Source: Verrucomicrobiota bacterium (GTDB lineage: Bacteria; Verrucomicrobiota; Lentisphaeria; Oligosphaerales; JAFGRS01). Taken from it: a DNA stretch of 8,736 bases. Within the stretch, counting starts at the first letter, position 1, and every line of letters starts with the position of its first letter. The translations under genes were made by a program, and so were the position numbers. Under the pieces are notes generated by a model. The model saw only the letters and a program-made list of their open reading frames with translations. It did no database searches and was not told the DNA's origin. Shown here in pieces: positions 1 through 5,223 of this stretch. The DNA lies in NCBI GenBank assembly GCA_019136035.1, contig JAGVUW010000257.1:1-8736 (forward strand), in the 5' to 3' direction.

Positions 1-46
1 GGCGCCCGCCTCCGGCCAGCGCCGGGTCGTGCGGGGCTTACCCATG

Positions 47-82
47 GTCCCTTGCGTCCCTGCTGTCCCTTCAGTCCCTTTC
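47..82. repeat. Array A: four 9-bp repeats, GTCCCT-N3
   Basis: GTCCCT recurs at 47, 56, 65 and 74, an exact 9-base period, with three variable bases between copies. Read on the minus strand, the direction of the neighbouring genes, this gives four GGG runs separated by six bases each (49-78), which satisfies the usual G3-N1-7 rule for a potential G-quadruplex. It begins about 77 bases past the ceramidase-like stop codon. A minus-strand ATG at 45 immediately follows the array and could open another gene running off the left edge, but only 15 codons are visible. The repeat is clear; any function is inference. Confidence 0.75.
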
Positions 83-159
83 CCGCCATGGCACGAGGCG
101 CCGCGCGGCACGACCCCGGCGCGCGGCCTTCCTGCGGCCACCCGCTCAGTCGCTCCCCG

Positions 160-576
160 TCAGGCGAGCCCGAAGGCCCTGTCTACGGCGCCGTGGATCT
201 GGTCCTCGGTGTCGGCGACGAAGGCGCCCGGTCGGCCGTGGAAGCGGTTGGCCCAGTCGACCTCGTAGCCGCCCTCGGGGATCTGGCGGCGCACCGGGAT
301 ATAGCCGATGACGCCGTTGGCATAGCCGGCGACGAGGACGTCGTCGAAGCCCTGGCGCAGGTCGCGTTTGAAGCGCAGGCCGTGCTCGACCGTCGGTTCC
401 GCCGCGAGAGTCACCAGCGCCAGGCTGCGGCCGAACGACACCGCCTGGACCTCGAAGGGCACCCGGCGTTCGGGGTTGCGGCCCTGGTCGATGGCCGTGC
501 GCATATCGCGAGCCCAGGCGGCCATGTAGGGCTCATCGCCCTGCAGGGCCGCCGCGACCTCGGCCTCGTCAGGAGC
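160..576 (-). pseudogene. C-terminal part of the ceramidase-like hydrolase, out of frame with its N-terminal part
   Basis: This stretch encodes about 138 residues that continue the upstream protein but lie in a different minus-strand frame. Its open frame runs upstream through 576 with codons reading APDEAEVAAALQGDEPYMAAW, a natural continuation of the family. Recognisable elements are a beta-strand segment (VTLAAEPTVEHGLR) and the late motif AGYANGVIGYIP followed by EGGYE, which corresponds to the C-terminal active-site region of ceramidase-fold proteins. The internal ATG at 525 is not a convincing start: it lies inside conserved sequence and I see no reason for separate translation. If one base is restored near 574, the gene from 1466 to 160 becomes 1308 nt, or 435 residues, a sensible length for these homologues. 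The break may be a real mutation or an assembly error. Confidence 0.75.
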
Positions 577-1466
577 TCGAGCTGGATTTGCCGGACGCGG
601 ATCGGTCCTTTGATCGCCCGCATGGCGCCGCCGGCGAGCACCGCCGCCACCGCGTCGCCGAGTTCGTTGCCGATCTCCTGGACCTGCGCCACGCTGCGCG
701 CGCCGAAGACGCCCGCCGCGCCCTCCGGCGGGCGCGGCTTCTGGTCGGCGCCGCAGCCCTGGATGAAGCCGGTCGTGACGCCGGGATGCAGGCTCGCCAG
801 GCGGTCACGGGCGAAGCCGGGGTAGTCCGTGCCGATCTCCAGGCCGCCGCGGCTGGTTGGATGCGCGGCGTAGCTGAAGAGCACGCCGCGGAGGGTCCCG
901 TCGGGGCGGTCGATGGCCAGCACGGGGACGTCGTGGTCATGGGGGCCTTCCGGGTAGGGCAACATGCCGCGCTGGACACGCCCCGGGCGTGCCGGGTCGG
1001 GCTTACGGCGGCAGGTGCCGAAGGTGCAGCGGCCCGTGCCGAAGCGCAGGCGTGCCGGCGTACGCCCCTGCCAGGCGGCCGCGGCGGCCGCGGCGATGGC
1101 GCCGAAGGCGCGTTCGAGGTAGTCCTCGTCCAGCGGCCCGAAGCGCGGCACGTCGCGCTGCCGCAGGCTGGGGCCGCAGTGCGTGTGGCTGCCGAGGAGG
1201 GCAATCTGCGCCGCGGGCAGGCCCGTGGCCGCGGCGATCAGGCCGCGCACGCGCTCGGCCTGGTCGTAGAAGCCGAGGAGGTCGGCCGTGACCAGGAGCA
1301 GCGGCGTGCGGCCGTCGGTGATGGCCACGGCCGTGGCCGTGAGCGCGTGGTAGGCCCCCGTCGAGGGCTCCGTGCGCGCCGCGAAGCCGCTGAGCTTGAT
1401 CCCGACCGGCGGCGTGATGTCCACCGTGTGCATACCGACGTCGTAGAGGGTTGCAGCCTCGGCCAT
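411..1466 (-). CDS. Neutral/alkaline ceramidase-like hydrolase, N-terminal part (frameshifted)
   Basis: The protein starts MAEAATLYDVGMHTVDITPP, typical of the N-terminus of the neutral/alkaline non-lysosomal ceramidase fold (PF04734). ATG at 1466 is chosen because GGGGAG lies 8 bases upstream; the frame further upstream only reads through the 9-bp repeat. Visible motifs are TADLLG (about residue 60), HTHCGP (94-99, metal-binding histidines), DHDVPVL (177-183) and AAHPTS (200-205, a second metal-binding histidine). The family's nucleophile region reads IQGCGADQKP (235-244): the serine of true ceramidases is absent, so ceramide is probably not the substrate. Family-like sequence ends near residue 298; the last 50 or so residues to the stop at 411 are out-of-frame translation after a one-base loss near 574. 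No signal peptide is evident. It lies 119 bases downstream of the amidohydrolase gene on the same strand and is probably co-transcribed. A run of eight alanines (about residues 124-131) is family-neutral. Confidence 0.82.
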   Translation of the reverse strand: MAEAATLYDVGMHTVDITPPVGIKLSGFAARTEPSTGAYHALTATAVAITDGRTPLLLVTADLLGFYDQAERVRGLIAAATGLPAAQIALLGSHTHCGPSLRQRDVPRFGPLDEDYLERAFGAIAAAAAAAWQGRTPARLRFGTGRCTFGTCRRKPDPARPGRVQRGMLPYPEGPHDHDVPVLAIDRPDGTLRGVLFSYAAHPTSRGGLEIGTDYPGFARDRLASLHPGVTTGFIQGCGADQKPRPPEGAAGVFGARSVAQVQEIGNELGDAVAAVLAGGAMRAIKGPIRVRQIQLELLTRPRSRRPCRAMSPTWPPGLAICARPSTRAATPNAGCPSRSRRCRSAAAWRW

Positions 1467-1533
1467 GATGGCACTCCCCGTGATGGCCGCGGCCGGCGTT
1501 GCGGCCGGCCGCGAGGGTGACGATGGTCTGGAG

Positions 1534-1575
1534 GATCCGACTGATCCGACTGATCCGACTGATCCGTCTGATCCT
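1534..1575. repeat. Array B: five 9-bp repeats, GATCCGACT
   Basis: GATCC recurs at 1534, 1543, 1552, 1561 and 1570 with an exact 9-base period; the consensus unit is GATCCGACT with one unit reading GATCCGTCT. It begins about 10 bases past the stop codon of the amidohydrolase gene and ends about 68 bases before the start of the ceramidase-like gene, so it sits within the presumed minus-strand transcript. Minus-strand copies read GGATCAGTC, with GG pairs every 9 bases. Because 9 is a multiple of three, the array stays open in several frames and creates false Asp-Pro-Thr or Gly-Ser-Val peptide repeats; it does not look like real coding sequence. Confidence 0.85.
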
Positions 1576-1585
1576 CGCCGGCGCC

Positions 1586-2479
1586 TCACTCCAGGTGGAA
1601 GAGCTTGGTGGCGTTTTCGCGGGCGATCTTGGCGAACACAATCTCGCTGATGCGGCCTTCCTGGCGCCACTCCAGGAGCAGGTCGCGGGTGGAGAAGGCC
1701 TGTCCGACGCCGCAGAGGTCGGTGCCGAAGAGGAGCCGATCCTGGAACTCGGTGAGGATGCGGGCGCCGTACTCGGGGTCGCGGCGCAGGGGCTGTGCCG
1801 CATCGGAGAGTTCGCCGTAGAGGTTGCCATAGCGCCGGAAGAGTGTGGGGACCACGCCCTCGCGATCGATCGGGCCGGTCGAGCGCGGCCAGGGCGTCTG
1901 GCCGCCGGTCGGGAAGAAGGGCGGCTTGCGCTCGGCGGGCGTGGTCAGCGGCGCGATCTCGGCCCAGAACACCGGGCCGTGCGCGATGAAGACCAGCTTC
2001 GGGAAGCGCTGCAGGCTGTGCTCGAGCTGCGGCAGGCCGGGGTCGTCGTAGAGGCCGAAGTCACCGCCGACCTGGTCGGAGCCGTCGAAGGTCACCGGCA
2101 GGCCGACCTCCTGGGCGTTCTTGAAGAGGTTCTGGACCATCGGGTCGCGCATGGGCACATTCGGCATGATCTCGCCAACGCCGCGGCAGCCCTGATCGCG
2201 GTAGTGGGCCAGGACCTTCCACAGGGGCGCGTCGACCGAGTTGGTCATGGCGCGCGGGTCGACATTGCAGAAGGCGAAGAAGCGGTCCGGGTGCTGCTCG
2301 ACCATTTCGAGGATGTCCTCGTTGGCCTGAGGCAGGTAGATCTCGGGGTTGACGACGGGCAGGAGTGCGCCCTTGGTGATGCCGGCCTGGTCGTAGCGTT
2401 CGATGACCTGGTCGGGGCGGCACATCCCGTAGATCGGCGGCGGCCGGCGGTAGGCATGGGCATGGCTGTCGATGAACAT
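1586..2479 (-). CDS. Amidohydrolase-2 family TIM-barrel hydrolase
   Basis: A 297-residue metal-dependent hydrolase of the amidohydrolase-2 type (PF04909), the fold shared by ACMSD, 2-pyrone-4,6-dicarboxylate lactonase and many uncharacterised sugar-cluster enzymes. The N-terminus reads MFIDSHAHAY, giving the HxH pair at H6 and H8 on strand 1. Later landmarks are GEIMPN (E103), IAHGP (H167) and the strand-8 motif LLFGTDL (D254), ending with ARENATKLFHL, the usual family C-terminus. The segment where many relatives carry a strand-5 histidine reads LPVTFDGSD, with Asp132 in its place, so metal binding may differ. ATG at 2479 is chosen over the upstream 2503 ATG because AGGAGG sits 9 bases before it and the HxH strand starts at once. 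No signal peptide is seen, so it is probably cytoplasmic. It is the first gene of a minus-strand pair with the ceramidase-like gene and is divergent from the membrane protein. Substrate unknown. Confidence 0.93.
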   Translation of the reverse strand: MFIDSHAHAYRRPPPIYGMCRPDQVIERYDQAGITKGALLPVVNPEIYLPQANEDILEMVEQHPDRFFAFCNVDPRAMTNSVDAPLWKVLAHYRDQGCRGVGEIMPNVPMRDPMVQNLFKNAQEVGLPVTFDGSDQVGGDFGLYDDPGLPQLEHSLQRFPKLVFIAHGPVFWAEIAPLTTPAERKPPFFPTGGQTPWPRSTGPIDREGVVPTLFRRYGNLYGELSDAAQPLRRDPEYGARILTEFQDRLLFGTDLCGVGQAFSTRDLLLEWRQEGRISEIVFAKIARENATKLFHLE

Positions 2480-2520
2480 CGCGACGGTCCTCCTGAGGTA
2501 CAAACTCGCGGCGCGTCCTC

Positions 2521-2549
2521 ACCTTAGCGCCTGAGCATCGCCGCGTCGA
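2521..2549 (-). promoter_or_regulatory. Candidate promoter for the amidohydrolase gene
   Basis: On the minus strand TCGACG (at 2549-2544) is followed after 17 bases by TAAGGT (2526-2521). These match the sigma-70 hexamers at 4 of 6 and 3 of 6 positions. Transcription would start near 2514, about 35 bases before the ATG. The extended -10 sequence GCTAAGGT is repeated exactly in the other divergent gap (7160-7153) in the same orientation toward a minus-strand gene, which raises its weight. Weak as a stand-alone prediction. Confidence 0.35.
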
Positions 2550-2557
2550 TGCGACGC
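2543..2557. promoter_or_regulatory. Palindrome GCGTCG-ATG-CGACGC, candidate operator
   Basis: A perfect 6-base inverted repeat with a 3-base centre lies between the two candidate divergent promoters. It overlaps the predicted minus-strand -35 and sits about 14 bases upstream of the plus-strand -35 at 2571. That position suits a repressor or activator shared by both genes. No regulator gene is visible in the window. In GC-rich DNA a palindrome of this size can occur by chance. Confidence 0.3.
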
Positions 2558-2570
2558 CGCTCGTCTGCCG

Positions 2571-2598
2571 TTGAAAGCCCATGGCGGCGGGGTAGGTT
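2571..2598 (+). promoter_or_regulatory. Candidate promoter for the DUF6785-type membrane protein
   Basis: TTGAAA (2571-2576) is followed after 16 bases by TAGGTT (2593-2598), matching the sigma-70 -35 at 5 of 6 and the -10 at 3 of 6 positions. Transcription would begin near 2605, giving a leader of about 130 bases. The same geometry (near-perfect -35, N16, TAG-N2-T) appears upstream of the sugar isomerase gene. Confidence 0.42.
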
Positions 2599-2638
2599 AC
2601 GCCTTCCGTGCGGCGGGACTGCCCACCCCCGCGGCTGA

Positions 2639-2665
2639 GCCCGGCCGGCCGTGAGCTGGCCGGGC
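2639..2665 (+). other. Leader hairpin upstream of the membrane protein
   Basis: GCCCGGCC (2639-2646) and GGCCGGGC (2658-2665) form a perfect 8-bp stem with an 11-base loop in the presumed 5' leader. It is followed by more GGCC-rich sequence that can pair in alternative ways. No known riboswitch or leader-peptide pattern was recognised. It could slow RNA polymerase or be incidental to base composition. Confidence 0.3.
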
Positions 2666-2736
2666 GGCGGCCGGCGGGCCGACCAGCGTCACGGCGAGCA
2701 TGGCGCTGCCACCCCGAACGAGGAAGGCCGGCATTC

Positions 2737-4803
2737 ATGACCTGGCGTGCTGTCACCATCGGCGTTGTCTGCGCCCTCTTCATCGCCGTGGCGGGCTACA
2801 TCAACGACCGCCTGCTCGACCTGGAGAGCTTCAACAGCGGCCACCTCCTGCCGGTCATCGTCATGGGGACCCTCTTCCTCGTCGTGGCCGGCATCAACCC
2901 CCTCCTGGCACGCTGGCGCCGGCGCCTGCCCCTGGCCGGCCCCGAGCTGGCCGTCATCGTGACCCTGGCCATGGTCGCCTGCAGCATCCCCGGCCGCGGT
3001 CTGATGGAGCAGTTCACCCAGATCCTGGTCATGCCGCACCACTGGAACCACGTCACGCCGGGATGGAAAGAGCGCGACATGCTCGGCTACGTGCCGCCGC
3101 AGGCCCTGGTGAACGTCAGCGACGAGACCTACGACGAGGTCGTCTCGGGGTACATCATGGGCGCCGAGACCCAGGGCCAGGTCGGGACGCCGTTCCTGAC
3201 GCGTCTGCATGACATGGTCGTGCGCGTGCCCTGGGAGGCGTGGTGGCCGCCGTTGCGGACCTGGGTGCCGATGGTGCTTCTGATGGGCCTGGCCTCGGTG
3301 TGCCTCTGCCTGATCGTGCATCGGCAGTGGTCGCACCACGAGTTCCTGAGCTACCCGATCGCCACCTTCACCGCCGCGCTGCTCGAGCGCGAGCCGGGCC
3401 AGGCCGTACCGGCGGTGCTGCGCAGCCGGCTCTTCTGGATCGGCTTCCTGATGCTCTTCTTCATCCGCATCAACAACGGCCTCTGCGTCTGGTTCCCGGA
3501 TGTCTTCATCCCGGTCGGGCTGACCTGGCTGCTGACGCCGTTTGCGAATGTGATGCCCTGGCTTCTGAAGGTCCAGTACGGCGGCGAGCTGCTGCGGCTG
3601 AATCTCTTCCCGCTGGTGGTGGCTTTCGCCTTCTTCCTGAGCAGCGAGATCTCGTTCACCCTGGGCCTGTCGCAACTGGCCTGGGTGCTGTTCGCGCTGC
3701 CGATGGTGACGGTGGGCGTCAATCTCTCGACCGACTGGATCGGCGGCTGGCAGGGCTGGCAGCGCTGCGGCAGCTACCTGGCCTTCGCGCTGATCCTCCT
3801 CTACACCGGGCGGCAGTACTACAAGGAGGTCCTCCTGGGGGCCTTCGGGGTGCGCCGCGGCGGCGCCTCCGGCGAGGGCGTCTGGGCGATGCGGGTGCTG
3901 TTGCTCTCGACGTTCCTGCTGATCGTCCTGGTGGCCCGTCTGGGCCTGGAGTGGCCGCTGGCGGCCCTGGTGGTGCTGCTGTCGCTGCTGTCGCTGGTGG
4001 TCCTCTCGCGCATCAGCGCCGAGACCGGCCTGTTCATCATCCAGTCGCGCTGGATCGCCTTTGGTGTCCTGATGGCGGGCCTGGGCGGCTATGTCATGCC
4101 GCCGAGCGCGATCATCATCGCCGGCTTCGTCTGCGTCGTCCTGGCGGTGGACCAGAGCCAGTCGCTGATGCCCTACCTGATCAACGGCCTGAAGATCTGC
4201 GAGCGCGCCGCCCTGCCGACCGGCCGTATGGCGCGGCTGTCGTTCGGCGTCTTCGTCGTCGGCACCCTCCTGGCGATCGCCGCGGTGCTGATCTTCACCT
4301 ACGACATGGGGGCCCCGACCAACTACGGCTGGTCGCACCAGCGCATCCCGACGATGCCCTTCCGGGCGGCTGAGCCGGAAGTCCTGCGTCTGAGCGCCAT
4401 GGGCAGCCTGGCGGAGGCCGAGGCCCTGCCGTGGACGCAGCGCCTCGGCCGGCTGGCGCCGGCGCCGAACTTCCTCTGGGCCTTCGGGGCGGGCTTCATC
4501 ATGGTGCTGGTCTGCAGCGCCCTGCGCCTGCGCCTGCCGCGCTGGCCGATCCACCCGGTGATGTTTCTGCTCTGGGCTACCTACCCGATGGCGACGACCT
4601 GCTGGTCGTTCTTCTTCGGCTGGCTCATCAAGGTCCTCACCGTGCGCTTCGGCGGCAATCGCGCCGCCCTGCGCCTGCGGCCCCTGATGATCGGCGTCAT
4701 CTCCGGCGAGCTGGTGGCGGCCCTGGCCTTCATGATCATCGGCGCCGTCTACTTCTTCGCCACCGGCCAGAAGCCCCTCATCTACCGGTACTTCCCGCGC
4801 TGA
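2737..4803 (+). CDS. DUF6785/DUF6784-type polytopic membrane protein, possible transporter
   Basis: A 688-residue integral membrane protein with about 12-14 hydrophobic segments. It resembles the large membrane proteins annotated DUF6785 (N-terminal) and DUF6784 (C-terminal), common in sugar-degrading clusters of Planctomycetota, Armatimonadota and relatives. Segments start at residues 5-22 (VTIGVVCALFIAVAG) and 37-55. A soluble loop (about 95-165) ends in VPWEAWWPPLRTW, followed by a helix and HEFLSYPIATF (201-211), which recalls the LSYP-like motif of OPT-type oligopeptide transporters. A second polar loop (about 535-595) precedes the C-terminal part, with HPVMF (606-610) and WSFFFGWLIKVLTVRFGG (623-640). 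ATG at 2737 is chosen because AGGAAGG lies 9 bases upstream and the first helix starts at once; the longer frame from 2608 adds an Arg/Pro/Gly-rich tail crossing the leader hairpin. It is divergent from the amidohydrolase and probably monocistronic, with a strong stem just past its stop. Uptake of a sugar or glycoside is inference; transport has not been shown for the family to my knowledge. Confidence 0.93.
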   Translation: MTWRAVTIGVVCALFIAVAGYINDRLLDLESFNSGHLLPVIVMGTLFLVVAGINPLLARWRRRLPLAGPELAVIVTLAMVACSIPGRGLMEQFTQILVMPHHWNHVTPGWKERDMLGYVPPQALVNVSDETYDEVVSGYIMGAETQGQVGTPFLTRLHDMVVRVPWEAWWPPLRTWVPMVLLMGLASVCLCLIVHRQWSHHEFLSYPIATFTAALLEREPGQAVPAVLRSRLFWIGFLMLFFIRINNGLCVWFPDVFIPVGLTWLLTPFANVMPWLLKVQYGGELLRLNLFPLVVAFAFFLSSEISFTLGLSQLAWVLFALPMVTVGVNLSTDWIGGWQGWQRCGSYLAFALILLYTGRQYYKEVLLGAFGVRRGGASGEGVWAMRVLLLSTFLLIVLVARLGLEWPLAALVVLLSLLSLVVLSRISAETGLFIIQSRWIAFGVLMAGLGGYVMPPSAIIIAGFVCVVLAVDQSQSLMPYLINGLKICERAALPTGRMARLSFGVFVVGTLLAIAAVLIFTYDMGAPTNYGWSHQRIPTMPFRAAEPEVLRLSAMGSLAEAEALPWTQRLGRLAPAPNFLWAFGAGFIMVLVCSALRLRLPRWPIHPVMFLLWATYPMATTCWSFFFGWLIKVLTVRFGGNRAALRLRPLMIGVISGELVAALAFMIIGAVYFFATGQKPLIYRYFPR

Positions 4804-4810
4804 AGAGAGA

Positions 4811-4842
4811 CCCCGCCACCCCGGCAGGCCGGGGTGGCGGGG
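4811..4842 (+). terminator. Strong GC-rich stem after the membrane-protein gene
   Basis: A perfect 14-bp inverted repeat (CCCCGCCACCCCGG at 4811-4824, complement at 4829-4842) with a 4-base loop starts seven bases after the stop codon at 4803. The position and stability fit a transcription terminator or an mRNA 3'-end protector. No T-run follows, so it is not a canonical intrinsic terminator. Confidence 0.65.
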
Positions 4843-4912
4843 GACTCGCCTGCGAGACCCGGGCCTCGGTGGCGCGCGCCATCCCGGCGGCGATCTGGCG
4901 CCCCAACGGCCA

Positions 4913-4940
4913 CCTCTCCGGCGCTCGGGCGCCGGAGAGG
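4913..4940. repeat. 12-bp inverted repeat
   Basis: CCTCTCCGGCGC (4913-4924) and its exact complement (4929-4940) flank the 4-base loop TCGG. It is the second of the strong stems in this gap and could act in either direction. There is no T-run on either side. Confidence 0.6.
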
Positions 4941-4990
4941 GCAAGGCCACCCATCGCTGGCGGCGCCTCCCTGCGGGCTTTCGTTCCGGC

Positions 4991-5034
4991 GCCCTGAAAG
5001 GGCATCATTCGTCAGCCCAGGGCAACGCCCTGGG
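4991..5034. repeat. Paired small hairpins in a putative dispersed element
   Basis: Two stems follow each other: GCCCT-GAA-AGGGC (4991-5003) and CCCAGGGC-AAC-GCCCTGGG (5016-5034, a perfect 8-bp stem). The second sits in CAGCCCAGGGCAACGCCCTG, which I associate from memory with interspersed repeats in planctomycete-like genomes. A structured, mobile-looking repeat unit is inference; a second copy is not present in this window. Confidence 0.45.
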
Positions 5035-5149
5035 ACATCGGACATGATGCATCGCAGGCTGAAGGTCTGCGACAATACCGTGCGCGTCACACCGCCTTGT
5101 TCCATACGAGCGGTGACGCCGGCGCCCGTGCCGCTGGATAGGCCACGGC

Positions 5150-5177
5150 GGAAGATCGCGTCGGAACGCGATCTTCC
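5150..5177 (-). terminator. 12-bp hairpin downstream of the beta-propeller gene
   Basis: GGAAGATCGCGT (5150-5161) pairs perfectly with ACGCGATCTTCC (5166-5177) around the loop CGGA. It lies about 46 bases past the stop codon of the minus-strand propeller gene, a suitable place for its terminator. There is no clear T-run. It is less GC-extreme than the other stems, so it stands out from base composition. It may equally be part of a dispersed repeat. Confidence 0.5.
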
Positions 5178-5223
5178 ACACGAGGGTGGCACAGGCGCCG
5201 ACGCGACCGTCGGGACGCTTCCC

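Larger units (their letters stand above)
4804..5223. other. Gene-free, hairpin-rich gap between convergent genes
   Basis: These 420 bases separate two convergent genes. I see no credible gene: the open frames here have Arg/Pro/Gly-rich composition and no family resemblance. The stretch holds at least five perfect inverted repeats (4811-4842, 4913-4940, 4991-5003, 5016-5034, 5150-5177). The middle part, translated on the plus strand, reads ALKGHHSSAQGNALG. From memory, similar phrases (ALKGR...AQGxALG) turn up in spurious proteins from planctomycete and related genomes, which suggests a dispersed non-coding repeat. That recollection is unverified. Confidence 0.6.

Noticed and set aside
1..45. 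Possible start of another minus-strand gene (ATG at 45, 15 codons to the window edge)
   Set aside because: Only 15 codons are visible, the ribosome-binding site would be the repeat's AAGGG, and composition alone gives no support.
565..590. Programmed -1 ribosomal frameshift in the ceramidase-like gene
   Set aside because: No X-XXY-YYZ slippery heptamer is present at the junction, and such frameshifting is not known for this family.
1467..1670. N-terminal extension of the ceramidase-like protein to 1670
   Set aside because: The extension reads through the 9-bp array (Gly-Ser-Val repeats) and overlaps the end of the amidohydrolase gene; the ATG at 1466 has a good ribosome-binding site and starts at the family's N-terminus.
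1499..2527. 342-codon plus-strand open frame
   Set aside because: It is antisense to the amidohydrolase, whose motifs are unmistakable; long antisense frames are expected at this GC content.
2689..4950. 753-codon minus-strand open frame opposite the membrane protein
   Set aside because: The translation is a low-complexity His/Gln/Arg/Asp-rich string, a shadow of hydrophobic codons on the other strand, and shows no domain.
4804..5223. CRISPR array or tRNA in the gap
   Set aside because: The inverted repeats are all different, with no direct repeat-spacer pattern, and no cloverleaf or T-psi-C box could be found.
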